A stretch of DNA of 64,000 nucleotides from Sclerurus mexicanus (Eukaryota; Chordata; Aves; Passeriformes; Furnariidae), in NCBI GenBank assembly GCA_013396755.1, contig VWZF01005250.1:1481765-1545764 (forward strand), written 5' to 3'. Position 1 is the stretch's first letter; each line of letters begins with the position of its first letter. A program made the translations under genes and the position numbers. Below the pieces are notes generated by a model. The model saw only the letters and a list, made by a program, of their open reading frames with translations, did not search any database and was not told the DNA's origin. Below are positions 13,701 through 25,185 of the stretch, in pieces.

Positions 13701-15400
13701 CCATATCAAGTGCATTATTATTTCTCTGGACAAAGAGGGAAGATATATTCTAGGACTCCTCAAGGCAATAAAAAAAAAATAAAGGACTTCTTTGTTAGCA
13801 ACTTTTATTTGAAATGTTTTGGACAATTTTTTGGTTAATCCTTTGCATAGTGCTTGTGTGATGTTGAAATAAACAGAAGAATGGGCTGGTTCAGTTTTCT
13901 TCACATACAAAAAGATTTTAACACCACCATTAAGCAGCTCAATACTTAGAACCATTTCATTAGAATTCTTTTCTACTGAATCATATCAATAAAGTTGAAG
14001 TTCAGTCTAGCGTTCATAAGAGATGACTTCTAGACTTCCTGCTGCAAACGTACTTTTGAGATCCAGTATATATAACAGAGACTCAGAATTCAGTAACTTT
14101 AATTTTTTAATTATTTTACTGATAATCAACCATCACAGACCTCAACATGATCTTGGGCACGAAACTGCTAGAAAAAACACTAGCTTTGCTAATTTCAAAA
14201 AACAAAAGGAAAAAGATTTCAAGAGAACACAAGCAATAGAACTGGCTCTTTTTCAGGATTGCTTTTATTTTTCTGCTACTGGCATGAAGCACTCCTTATT
14301 ATGACATTTGTTACTTTTTTGGTTTTACTCCTTTCAGTAATAAAGTCAGGTAACTGACTTTTTAACAGGAGACACTGGAGAAGCATTTGTCAAGTGTTAC
14401 GGTTAAGACAACTGTAATCTGAAAAACCTCAGAGTCCTTCCTAGGATGCATACTTGAACTCTCTTACTTCCATCTGTGATGATACGTGTGATCACAGAGA
14501 TCAAACATTAGTGCTGGGAGAATGAAAACTAACACAGTGACAATATGGCCATGAGCATTATTTCAGCATAAAAAACAACTACTACTGGCCTAGTTTCAAA
14601 AAGCAATTGAGACAAGTAATATCCAAGGTAATCTCTGAACAGCTTTCTTGCCAATTAATGGAAATACCTATTACTTTTTCAGCTTGAAGGTGAAAATATC
14701 CCACAGAACAATTAATTACTGCCTTAAACTCATTAGTGCTATAAAGGGAAATTTTGCCAGGCTGATCCAAGATTTCAAAGCAGAAAATGCAGAAAACTGG
14801 CAACTTTCACAAATTACAAAGCTTAACTAATCATCTCCAAAAACGAAGCCTGCTCTAACCCAAGAAACTGAACCCACACATTAATTTCTACCACATTGCT
14901 CAAACTATGCATGAGATGCAATGCAGTCCTGTCTGCAGTTCTAAGTTTTCTTGTAATGATGCAAAAAACCTCACATTTCACCTGAAAACCCTTTTGTGTA
15001 CAGTCTCAGATTTTCCACCCCCTTGCTTTGAGTATGACTGATTCTACTTCCTCTATAAATAGTAACTTTATTTTTTTAAAAATAAGAGTTGGCATGGTAG
15101 GAAGAGAAAAAACAAGCAACTCCATGAGTTAAGACACTCTTCAGGACATCGTAAATAATTTATGACTCGCCAAAACTACAACCACCTTGCTCCTTATCAG
15201 AGATCACAACAAACTTCTACGGTTCAGCATCCGTGAGTTTAAACACAAGCAAAACAGGCAAAATGTCCGACAGTCCCTTAAATAAAAGCTTTGCCATTTT
15301 CACACCTCCAAAAAAGGGCAGGGGGAGGTTTTTCAGAATTAACAAGGCAACAGCAGTTAGCCCAAATGTGATCCAAGAACTTTAAAGCCGTTACGTTAGC
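10741..15400. other. Non-coding DNA; possible minus-strand 3' end not proven
   Basis: A minus-strand AATAAA lies near 10766-10771, and exon-like acceptors on the minus strand occur near 12349 and 13028. The segment below 12349 reads 29 codons to a stop, ending in the residues DSDYESCLC. This could be the last exon and 3' untranslated region of a minus-strand gene, but no residue pattern is recognisable and alternative frames are also open. Apart from an old SINE-like relic at 11070-11180, I see nothing else definite. Confidence 0.3.
11070..11180 (+). mobile_element. Possible MIR-type SINE relic
   Basis: The order of short blocks matches the core of the ancient amniote MIR/CORE-SINE family: GCATCTCAC, then TTATTACTCCCATTTTTGCAG, then AACTAGGAGG. 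Divergence is very high, as expected for this age, and chance similarity cannot be excluded by eye. Confidence 0.3.
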
Positions 15401-15401
15401 T

Positions 15402-15535
15402 CTTCAAACAGTCCTGCATGGAAGATGTCAGGGTAGAACACATCTGTTTTACATATCAAGAGACCAAGACTGAGAGATGAAATGGCTCATGGAGAGATCA
15501 TAGAGAAAGTCACAGATCCCGACACAAGCCTTTCA
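15402..15535 (+). mobile_element. Probable MIR-type SINE relic
   Basis: Blocks occur in MIR core order: CAGTCCTGCATGGAAGATGTC, then CATCTGTTTTACA, then ACTGAGAGATGAA, then GTCACAGATCCCGAC. This follows the familiar MIR layout of a pyrimidine-bounded TTTTACAGATGAGG-like box, then a GAGGTTAAG-like segment, then a GTCACACAGCTAG-like segment. It is heavily diverged and has no intact promoter boxes. Confidence 0.4.
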
Positions 15536-18380
15536 TCTTTCAGTCAAAAGCAGAGGCTCTTACGTTACACCTATGGCCATCAGGCAGGAGGACTCCACAA
15601 GACGAATAGATCCAGCTGGTGACCAGCATCACTGTGCTCTTCTCTAAGAGTCCCTGCTCATGGCTGAGCCACAGCTGGAAAGAATCAATATGACAGCTCA
15701 TAACTCACCCCACCCTTTCCCAAAGGCCCTTCAGAACAGGCATTTACATTTAGTCACCACAGAGGATGAACATACACATCAGGTCACACAGGGCTGCTGT
15801 GCACTGGCTGTATGAAAAGTGCACCTCACTCCATGGGCAGGAGGAGACTCCATCACAGTCCTCAGAGCCAGCAGAGCAGGCAGCACACCTGTCCAGCAGT
15901 GCCCTGAGCCACAGGGAGCTTTTATCCTTCAGAGCAGACCAAGTGTAACCAGGAATCACACATTTGGACTAAACACACACACAAATATATACAACGTGTG
16001 GCCATGGCTGTTAAAGTTCATCTTCTACAGATTTCCTTAAAGCAACCCCAAATGTGCAAACTGAACGACGCTAAGCTACATCAGCAACAGCTACATTTTC
16101 AAATAACTTTTTCACCTTTACTCACTTTCATACCATTTCTGAAGCCCAAAGAACTGCCAAGGCATTGTGATACTAAGTGGCTAGTTACTCTCCATTGATT
16201 TTTACTTATTAAGGAAAGGCACACAATCTTGTGAAGGAAAAACGTCATCTTGACTTAGCAGCTCACATCAAAATAACTTGACCATCTCCAATAGGACATA
16301 TGTATCAGTGCTCCATTTAAATGGAAAGCAATAAAGGAAAGTTTTATTTATTCCAAAATAGATTGCATCAACTATCTTTTCCAGACACAAGGCAAATTTG
16401 GTGACCTAGGAAGCAAAGAAAAAGAAAAGAGGAAAAGAAGTAAAGATAACCATAAAAATAAATTCTTGGCTCCAAGTGTTAAGTAAAGGACAGTCATTTA
16501 AAATTTAAAAAGAAAACAAAAAACCACCACCAAAACATCAAACCTGCTCCAGATGAAAGTTTAAACTTTTTGCTGAAGAGGAAAAACAGCAAAAAATCTT
16601 ATGTTTTCATTGCCTAACCCCAAATTCCTTTATTTGCTACTTCTCCTATGCACTACCTTTCCATAATGGGAGTAATGACATTTTCAGTTCAGTTATTTCC
16701 ACCCCTGACAGGTAAAATCCCTTTTTTATTAAATGCCTATTAGTAAGTCGCACATTGTAGAAGCTGCCAAAAAAAGGAAACAATAGCTCCATCTTTTATA
16801 AAGTATACTTACAAAGAAAAGCACACTGTGCTTGAAGCAGCTACACTTTATGGCATTATTAGAAATCTTTGCTTTTGTCACCTGGGGTCAAAATTTATCC
16901 CTGGCGAAATTCCATTGACTTAAAACAAGTTTACACCAAAGAGGAATCCAGCTCAGTGCCTTCAGGTAATGAAACAAGGCACAGAATCTTTGTGCTAAAT
17001 ATATTTTTTTCACTCCAAATTCATCTCTCCTATGACTTACAGCCTAAGGGATTTCAGTTCTTTTTGTCATTAGCTACAGAAGATGAAATTACCTCTCTTC
17101 TTTGCAAAGGAACATATCTGACCCCTATATTCTCTCTACACTATAACATAACCAGTAGTAAAATAAGTCTTGATTCAGGCAAATATATTTCAGAGGAAGA
17201 AGCTTATAAAAGAAAAAAGACTTGCGGAAACTCAATACAATTCTCATGCGAAAACAGCAACTGTTTTTCTAATAGCAGATGCTCTGTTTCTTGTTGAAAC
17301 ACCCCAGAATCACATTTGGAAATGCTGGGTTTGAGGTCCTACAGCCCTTGAAGCCTAATTTTTAGTTAACTAAATATACTCTTTTCACTTTCTTATTAAT
17401 TAAAGGGATCAACGGTTCATGTTGTTTTTAAGATAAACGACAGACTGAGAAGCTAAGAAAGAGTTAATAAGGGCCTGGAATACAGAAAGGATATTAAAAG
17501 ATCTACAAGCAAAATTCCAAATCCCAATTCCCTTCAGAAAACAAAAGAATTATTTTTAGAAAAGTATTTATAAAATAATTATGTGATGCTTAGAACTTGT
17601 TGAAGACTGGTTTCTCTTTTAAAAAAACTTCAATAAATTTCCTTAGAAAGACAAGGATTAATGCCATCGCCCATTCTGTGCCATAACATTTTCCACAAAA
17701 TTACTTTTCATCAGTTGAGTACTTCCCCCCAGGGACCCTCAGCAATGCTGCCATTTGCAGGCATCTACGCAATTCCAGTACTCCATTACGGGCTTCATAT
17801 TTCTTAGGATTCCTTTGGCATCATCCAGAGTCAGTTTTAATCAAAGAACCAGACATCCACACTTGCTGAACCAGAGCATTTATCACTAAACACTTGAATA
17901 TACACTCAGTTGTTTTGCTAAATCAGGACCCACAACCCCATATCCTACTGCTCCGCATGGGTGTAGAATTATGTAGAATTCCGCTGAAATTCAACTGTTT
18001 TTAGCTTGAGAGCTTTGCAAATACAGGAAAAATGAAGCCTGCTCGGTTCAAGCCATTCAAAGTCTGTGATACAATTACCTCTTTGAAAATACATAACCCT
18101 TCTCTGTACCCCGACTCTCTAAACTCTTCAGAATTTTTGCAAGGGTTAGGAAGATAAAAAGATACTGTTTATGCATAAACCACACATAAACAGCACAGGA
18201 TTTGACTCATTTAGTCTAGCTTCCCACTTTTGATCAGTCTTTATATTTAAATTGCTCACTTAAAAACATAATTTACTGTTTAAATTATATTACTTCTTTT
18301 TGTGTGAAATGAATATTAAATATCTTTTTTATGTATTTTTTGGCCTCTCAAAGTTATCTCAGCAAGCTCACTGACATGAA
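15536..18380. other. Non-coding DNA with one old palindromic repeat
   Basis: A minus-strand acceptor at 16405 (pyrimidine-rich, ending in CCTAG) is followed within 65 bases by AATAAATAAA at plus 16343-16352. This could mark a short alternative terminal exon, but no protein is recognisable. The frame open at 16869-17297 on the plus strand runs through a repeat relic and I treat it as chance. Around 15.6-15.96 kb the sequence is slightly richer in G and C without a recognisable identity. Confidence 0.4.
16882..16955. repeat. Relic of an ancient palindromic amniote repeat
   Basis: The left arm (AATTTATCCCTGGCGAAATT) and right arm (TTTACACCAAAGAGGAATCC) are degenerate inverted copies flanking CCATTGACTT. 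This layout is familiar to me from old palindromic repeats scattered in bird and reptile introns, whose arms read ATCCCTGGTGTAACTCC and its complement. I cannot name the family with certainty; it is probably a non-autonomous DNA transposon. Confidence 0.35.
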
Positions 18381-18385
18381 CTTAC

Positions 18386-18454
18386 GAGTTCATCATTAGG
18401 TTCCCTGTAAGATGAACATCTGTTATTAAGATGCTTCAAATCACCATCAGGGTG
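18386..18454 (-). CDS. Candidate internal coding exon, unknown protein
   Basis: On the minus strand a pyrimidine-rich acceptor ending TATTCTTTCAG is followed by 69 bases and a consensus GTAAGT donor. Only one of the three phases is free of stops: phase 0 gives 23 residues ending REPNDEL. A second possible acceptor inside (TTCATCTTACAG) would make a 19-base exon in the same frame, and that shorter form would join in phase with the candidate exon at 19126-19208. Both splice sites are good, but exon-like segments of this size occur by chance in AT-rich introns, and I recognise no family. The orientation agrees with the signal-peptide exon at 23.4 kb and with the CpG island at 36 kb. Treat it as a prediction to be tested with RNA or cross-species alignment. 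Confidence 0.22.
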
Positions 18455-19125
18455 CTGAAAGAATATTTAAAAAAAACCAAAAAACAACAACAAAACCCAA
18501 TTTCCACTTGTAAAACCTAGTCAGGGGTTCCTAAATAGTATTTCTCAGAACTAGGAGCACATTAGCCTCTCACGAAGAGCATGACCACTCCTTTGCAGCC
18601 CCTGCAGGAGGGCTGCCAGCCTTTCCAACATGGAGCACGGCAGTGGCACACGGCACAGCACGCGGACCAGCCCCCTGCTCCTCTAACTCTTCACTGAGAT
18701 TGCAAGTCTTCAAATGTTCTGAGTGCTGGTTAATCTCATCCTCACAAGTCTGGCTATGCAGACCATACAGGGATAGCAGAGGGTGGTTTTACAAGGGAGG
18801 CAGAAGTCAGCTGATTATGAGAAAGACGTGAAAGGAAAGGGAGGCACAGAGTCCAGTCTCTGTCAATTCAGAAGCTGCAACTAGCCTGTGCTTTATTTCA
18901 GACCTAAGAATTCAGGAGTCAACATCTGTCCCACAGTTCTCATACCCTAAACACAATTTAAACTACCAAAATACTGGTAGCAAATACTTTGAGGTAAAAA
19001 TAAAAATTACAATTTAATTACATGGGGAAATACCCAGCAAACACTGTTCAAAATAGAAGGAAATTTGTGTGACTTAATTGGTATTAATTTCTCTTTTTTT
19101 TTTTAATGTAATTTAAAAATTTCAC
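18455..19125. other. Intervening DNA with a small CpG-containing patch
   Basis: Between the two candidate exons, about 18590-18840 is richer in G, C and CpG than its surroundings, and frames are open on both strands. I see no family motif. A decayed mobile element is the likeliest source. Confidence 0.35.
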
Positions 19126-19208
19126 CTTCCAGTGGAAGGCTTTTCTATTATGCTTTTAAGGATCCTATATTGCTTTTTGAAACAGTATTCAAGGTCAGGG
19201 GAAGTTCG
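19126..19208 (-). CDS. Candidate internal coding exon, unknown protein
   Basis: The acceptor is a run of nine T followed by AACAG. The exon is 83 bases, and the donor is GAAG|GTGAAA, which is acceptable but not strong. Only phase 0 stays open, giving a basic, helix-prone stretch that includes DLEYCFKKQYRILKSIIEK and one cysteine. It leaves in phase 2, which fits the short form of the candidate exon at 18.4 kb. It does not fit a direct join to the signal-peptide exon (phase 1), so another exon would be needed between them. No domain family is recognisable. It could be real coding sequence of a small secreted or membrane protein, or a cryptic exon. Confidence 0.22.
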
Positions 19209-21279
19209 CTGTTAAAAAAAAAGATGTCATGACAAGGGCTGTTTCTTCCTGTTGTGATGCTTATTAACATGGCACCCATCACCACCATATCTGGGGGGCA
19301 CAAAACATACATGTTACAAATGAACACTCGTACTGAAAATGAAGCACACGTGCTCTGAACAATGTAAGATTACTCATAAGAACAAGTATGCAAAAAGAAA
19401 AAAAAAAAGCTGGGATAACAGTATAGTAGAGAACCAGGAAGTAAAGAGCTGTTGAAAGAAAACCATACAGATGGACCGAACATAAGCAGATAAACCAGTA
19501 AGCTCAGTATTACAGAAAATGGGTAAATTCTTCAATATATCCAGTTCTTACAGGCTCTTTAGCAGCCTGACCACAACCATGAAACTGTCACAAGAAGGAA
19601 TGTGTCTACAAGGCAAGCACAGGCCACACCAAATGTCAGGGGGGTTGAAGAAAAGGGAACATAGCTAAATGGGCAAATTCTGGTTGGTATCAGAACGGTA
19701 TCAGATGCCATGGCTGCGCTGCTCTGTCGGCGGCAGGATTTATTTGCACCACCAGAGGATCTACCCCAGAAGGCTGGAATGAGGCCTTTGGCCAGTGTGT
19801 ATCCACAGGCTATATCACCCTTCTGTCCTCTTTCCAGCTGAATAGTAATGCAGGAAAGAAAAGGAAAAATACAAGTTTAAGTTAAAAAATGTTCCCATTC
19901 CTTCATGGAAGAACCTATCTTATTGAAGGTTTGGCCCTCGGGGTCTAGGGCAGGTACACGTCTCAGCTGTCCTCTAAGATATTTTAACAAGACATGGACC
20001 ATGCATGCAACTGCACAAATTTATCAGCAAGTAAAATAAATATATTTCAGCCTTTGATTTAAGCTACATTAGGACAGCATATTTTAGCTCCAACATTACA
20101 AAGCCAGACTTGCTTATGAGGTTATCCAAGGCTGTAGTGTGTGCAGTTCTGAGTGTTTTTGTGTGAAGTTCCTACTGCAGCTTGCCAGACCTTAATTTAA
20201 GCCCACTTCAAAAACATAATTCCTTCAGTCAGGCAGATAGTTTGCCAGCAGTTCTTCTCTCCATCCTGCCTTGAACTTTCCACGAAGAAGAAAAATCTCA
20301 CAGTAATCAAGGTTTTCTTTGCAGTCTTTTTCTGTTATATTGAAGCTGTATAAATACAAGCTTACAAGAAATCTATATATAAGATAAAAGCAAACCAGAT
20401 TCAGATAAGCATTTAGCTACATACACCCAGGTAGTATGAGAAGGTAGAAAAACAAATATTCTTTGAATATTTGTAGAGACCACTCTCAATGCAGTTAGTG
20501 AGCAGTACTCTTCAAGTATTAGCATGGAAAACATGCAGGTTTGTGGCTCAGCTTTGAATATCCATCTCTATGCATCATGTCTTCTAACTCCAGGGGTTTA
20601 GGATTTTTTTGAAATATATTTAACACATCAATAGCTTAAAAAGCAAGAATAGAAAGAAATAAACTAATAAAATACAGATTCTGTCTAGAAGCTTACCTAT
20701 ATCTGAAAAGATAAGAATGAAGATACTGTAAACTCAGCAAAAAAACCCAAGACAATAGCAGCAATCAGCGTACGGCTGGCAAACAAAAGAAGGGTGTGCT
20801 TTCCTGCAGTAGCCTCACTTTTCAGAAACAAGGAGTAAGCTGGAAAAAGCCTTAATATATAAAAATCAATACCCTAGGGAGGTGGCATGCTGCCCCCTGC
20901 CTCCCCCAGGCTTCACCACAAGCACACAGGGATATTATTTATACTTCTTAGCTTTATTTAGACTTCTAGTTTTATTTATACTAGTACACTAATGGTTCAA
21001 GACTGAAAGAGCAAGGATTCTGTTCACTAGTAATTAAGAGCCAAGCCTGCAGTATCCTGACCATCACTCTCACTATTGCTCATGGGCCTCTGCCACAGCT
21101 TTTTCCACATGCCTGGAACGCATTGCCTGCTCCCACCCATGTTTCACTTACAGCCACAAACTTCCTGCATTTAAAGTATAACTGTTTGCATTAATAGGAC
21201 TCAAGAAAGTTGCAAAAACTCTACGCAACTAACCTTCAGATAGCTGTCCTTCCTCAGTTTTAATTACATCTGCCTGACA

Positions 21280-21292
21280 TCTCTCTCTCTCT
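21280..21292. repeat. Short CT dinucleotide repeat
   Basis: Six to seven CT units, continuing into an imperfect CTCCTCTTC tract. Confidence 0.7.
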
Positions 21293-21575
21293 CCTCTTCA
21301 TCAAAGTCCATCAGTTCTTTATTGCGCTTATCTTACTGAACTCATTATACACTGTAAAGGACACTAGCTAGTTGTTCCCATTGAGAATTTACTGAAAAAA
21401 TAAAAAGTATGGCAGAAAACCAAAACCCACAGGACAGGCACAGCCAGAAACCACAATGACAGAGCTTCCCCACCTTCCCCTAACCAACTGTGACCCCTTC
21501 TACTCCCTTCACCTACCTCCTTCCCATGCAGATAGCAGGAAGAATCAGTCTCCAAGAAAGAAATAATTTGAAATG

Positions 21576-21640
21576 AGCCCTGCTCCATGAAGGGTGCTGG
21601 ACTAGACTTCCAGAGGTCCCTTCCAGTCAAAATAATTCTG
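21576..21640 (+). mobile_element. CR1 LINE 3' tail fragment
   Basis: The sequence GGACTAGA...CCAGAGGTCCCTTCCA followed by AATAATTCTGTGA is the well-known CR1 3' terminus in plus orientation. Only about 65 bases are recognisable, so it is a severely 5'-truncated or eroded insertion, older than the copy at 6.8 kb. Confidence 0.7.
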
Positions 21641-23415
21641 TGAGCCTACTTATGAATAAGCATCTGCTCAAATCCAAGGCTTTGTAAGAGTTTGTTTCAA
21701 GAATAGCTGCCAGAGGAAAACACAGAATTGAGGAGTAAAACCAAAAAAACCATAATAAATTTCAAGACAGACACGCCAAGGTTTCTGAACACTGAAAAAC
21801 TTTCTAATAGTAGTACTGTGTTTGATAGCACTTATAAATTACTGAGTTTTAATTAAAGCTGGCATAAAGAGGTAAGATAACTTGTTAGGCAAGCAATTTC
21901 CTCAGCAGCAAAATGGAATTGTGGTTGTGATCAATTAAAAAAGCTTTTCTTTTTCTACACTGGCACTTCCTTTTAAAATAGACTTTTACACATCTATAAT
22001 GATTCGGATTTGCTCCAAGTAATGACTCGTCTCAGCCAAGACCAGCATTCAAGTCTTTGGCTCCAGCCACAGACACCCTCAGACACACCCTGTATTGCTG
22101 AAAGTTCATCTGTAGTGAAGCTATTGCAAAACGTTAGCATCACGTACTATTAAACAATCGAAGTTACTAATGTTGGAGGGATGCCTTCAGGAGGTCAAAC
22201 CCAGAGAAAGTCCCACAAGGCTTGAGGGCTTGAAACAACAGTTTTCCATGCTGACCATGAAAGGGAGACAAATTGTAACACATTTAATTGCTCAGCCCTG
22301 TCTCTTCCGAGGCTGGTCATCTTTTCCACAGTGAGGACATCTCAGATTTAAGCAAGCCATCTGTCCACTTTTCCCACTATCTCATTTTGACTGACTATGT
22401 ATCCACTTGGCATCTTCTCCAATGACCCACAGTGTATGCAAGCTGGACACATAAGAGGCTTCCCTTTGTAACCACAGACAGAACTTTGACAAACAAACAT
22501 ACTGAGAAGAATCACTTCAGCACTTGAAGAAACTACAGTATAAACTAGGTACTTGAACTCCACAGATCTTTCCTTTCTCTGTCACAAGCTATTGCAACAT
22601 ACTGTTTTCAAAATCCCTATCTAGGCCAAAACGTGGGACAGGAGGAACCCTGATAAACAGCAACGCATGTTCCTAACTACCAAGACCTCCAGTAACGCTG
22701 ACAATTGTTATTAAAAGGTCTTTGCCATCACCACTGATAGTTTTCTATAAAAGAGATTAGACAACTGTCAGGAACAACCGAGATGAGTTTTACCCCAACA
22801 GGGCAGGAAGGATGGACAAACTCAGAGACCTATTAGGAACCTTTCCGAGATTTTGTCAGACGTTTCTTTTTATGAAGTCAAATAAATGGGACTTAATTTC
22901 AGATTACAGGTCTTGAAGGTAGCATGGAGCTGAGCTGATACACCCTTTCAGACCAGCTTTGTAGAGAGACTTGAGCTCAACTTCACCAGCATAACCCTGC
23001 ACCTGGGGTAATAAATCCAGTCTCTTGACAGAGCCAATAGTTCATCATGCTGGCAGAGCTACTCTGCTTCCACTCCCAAAGGCTGCCATAGCAACCCTCC
23101 CTTTCATAATATATATGCAATTCCCTTTTTTTAAATAAATATGTAAATAACCTAAATAACTTATGTTACTATTGCAGTGCTTAATTGATTTTATGGGTGA
23201 ACATAGGTGTAAGAAAACATTCTTACAGGAACAGCATTGTTTCTCCTATTATATATGACACGGTTATAATCATAATAGTTTTATATGAAACCTAGACATA
23301 AACATAAACTTTAGCTGACCTACATTTTTCCGGCATGAAAAAGTACTTTTGATCAACAACTCTGAACATATACAATAGGTTACACAGAATGCATTATTTA
23401 CATAATACCACCTAC

Positions 23416-23591
23416 CTGCAGCTGCAAAGCACAACACCATCAAAGCAAACACTGAAGTCACACAACTTGAAGACATTTTTGCAAATGCTGTATCTTCTCA
23501 AATCAATTCCCTTTGTAGCCCTTCATGTAGCTTTACTTTCTTTGAAATTTGTGGTGCGCTTTGAAATCAAATCTTCCGGACTTTTAATTGC
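23416..23591 (-). CDS. Candidate exon with start codon and signal peptide
   Basis: This is the best protein-coding candidate in the window. On the minus strand, a run of ten T followed by CCTTCTGTAG makes a strong acceptor. The exon begins with 115 bases of untranslated leader. The first ATG of interest, at 23476-23474, has A at -3, and 20 codons follow before a CTGCAG|GTAGGT donor in phase 1. The peptide starts MSSSC and has the hydrophobic core VFALMVLCFAAA, ending in small residues suited to signal peptidase. Separate signal-peptide exons ending in phase 1 are common in genes for secreted and single-pass membrane proteins. A non-coding first exon in the CpG island at 36 kb would give a 5' intron of about 12 kb. 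The CDS part is 23416-23476. Downstream partners are uncertain: the 30-base segment at 20302-20331 is in phase. I cannot name the gene. Confidence 0.38.
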
Positions 23592-24654
23592 CTACAGAAG
23601 GAAAAAAAAAACATATTAATACATATACAACTTACAGAAATGATACTAGAAACTTAAAATTGTCTCTCTTCTAAGAAGAGAAATGGAATTATTTCTTAAA
23701 AGGGCTACTAGAGGAGTGCACTTTATATTGTCGATACCCAGGTACCAATAACTCCTCCTGTATTTCAGGACTTCTTTGCAGCTGTTGCTCTCTCGTATTA
23801 TACACTGTGCAAGTTATGATCTACTTGAAAGTGAAAGCCCAGAGTCCCTTCTGTCAACTAATACCAAAGTCCTGCTGAAGCCTGCCAATGGTACTCACAC
23901 CCTCAGACATGTTTATTTTAAGTAATCAGACTTTCTCTGGGACATATAAACATCTGTTTGTTTAGTTATCTGCTGCTACCTTTATTATAGCATAAAGAAA
24001 TGTTTCACATGTGCTTTAGCTGGTTTACGGGTAACTCGATAAATTTAACTCATCATTTCTCAGTATGACAAATTCTGAAAACTTTTCAATGCCACTTGAC
24101 ACTAAATATAAATATAAAGCTGTTCAGAACCTTTATTTAAAGATATTTCAAGACACGATATACCAACTCAGCTAAACAACTTTAAAGTGCTGTACAAAAA
24201 GATGACAATACAGCTGACATCTGAAAACCTTAAAAACATTGAAAATTCTGACACACCCCCCCCCCAGAGCGCATGATGCGGATTTTTGAGGGGGAACACC
24301 AGATTCACAACACCCTCTTTCACTCTCATTTTTTTTAACCTGTTCTTAATCATCTAAATGTCTAGAATAAGACTACATAAGCTAAGGAACCAGAATGCTG
24401 GTATTGTATTCAAGTTAAAAATATTATCTACTTTATTTCACTACCAGCCTTCAGGAACAGAAGATGACATATGGTGCCTTGGCAACTCCTAATACTCATC
24501 ATAAAGCAATGCAAGCAACTACAAACCACCATCACAGGACTAAGTGATAGAAAAATGCTGAGTCAGGACCAAAACATCTAAACCATGGCAACATGAATAC
24601 CATTTAGAAGGTTCTTGCTGACATTAAAATGGAATGAAGTACAAAGACAAAAGA
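23592..24654. other. Probable 5' intron sequence of the minus-strand gene
   Basis: AT-rich unique DNA with no repeat body recognised apart from the C-run near 24.26 kb. A 35-base segment at about 23637-23671 (minus strand) sits between a good acceptor and a GTAAGT donor and could be an optional leader exon, but it has no other support. Confidence 0.4.
24256..24265. repeat. Poly(C) run of 10
   Basis: An uninterrupted C-run, followed 28 bases on by a short G-run. It is a likely site of sequencing or replication slippage. Confidence 0.85.
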
Positions 24655-25185
24655 CTAGGCTCCGTTATACTGCATGTGCCATGCTGTGCACCATCAAAAG
24701 TCTGCCCCCAAAAAACTGCATCTAGACTGGCACTTAAGACACCCCCACTCCCAGGGCTATGAGAAAAACACCACAAACTCCTTTGCAGCAGTCTTCCACT
24801 GGTTATTCGGCAGGGACAGCACTGCCCTGTGCATGGGGACCTGTACCACAGAATCCCACCCAGAAAGGGCTGTCGGCCAGAACTCCAGCCTCCAAGAGAT
24901 TCTTCATTAGGCACCCAGCTCCTGGAACCTCTGACAGGTCTTGACAGTGCCCCAGATCCCACCTGTGTGGGAGGAGAGCCCAGGAGCGGCTCTGCAGGCT
25001 GCTGGGAACACACAGACACACACACTTCTGCAGGACAGCAATGTATGGGACAACAAAGGAGCTGACTCGCTGTCACAACATGGCGTTTCACCCCGTTCAC
25101 TCTCCAGCTCAGCTTCACATATAAGATACATATTTGCTTTTGTTTCCTGTTCGCCTTTGACATACTATTTTTGGCTGAAATTCTC
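24655..25185. other. GC-richer patch, possible decayed mobile element or pseudogene
   Basis: This block has clearly higher G+C and more CpG than the surrounding introns, and several overlapping long frames occur on both strands (189 codons on the minus strand, 24624-25193). Overlapping openness in many frames points to base composition rather than selection. No domain, poly(A) tail, terminal repeat or splice structure identifies it. Confidence 0.35.

Larger units (their letters stand above)
19209..23415. other. Non-coding DNA, no firm gene
   Basis: Two weak minus-strand exon-like segments lie here. One at 20302-20331 (30 bases, in phase with the signal-peptide exon) would add residues EKDCKENLDY. 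The other is at 19311-19332 (22 bases). Neither is convincing alone. A good minus-strand acceptor at about 19839 opens a frame of roughly 100 codons with no usable donor and no recognised motif. A short CT repeat and a CR1 tail are listed separately. Confidence 0.35.

Noticed and set aside
15857..15975. Phase-0 exon-like segment on the minus strand after a TG-rich acceptor
   Set aside because: The acceptor is a TGTG repeat and the donor (GACAG|GTGTGC) is weak; adjacent sequence is open in several frames.
20697..20702. Six-base micro-exon between TCTTTTCAG and GTAAGC on the minus strand
   Set aside because: Similar 6-10 base juxtapositions occur elsewhere (about 39396 and 51639 on the plus strand), so this is background in AT-rich introns.
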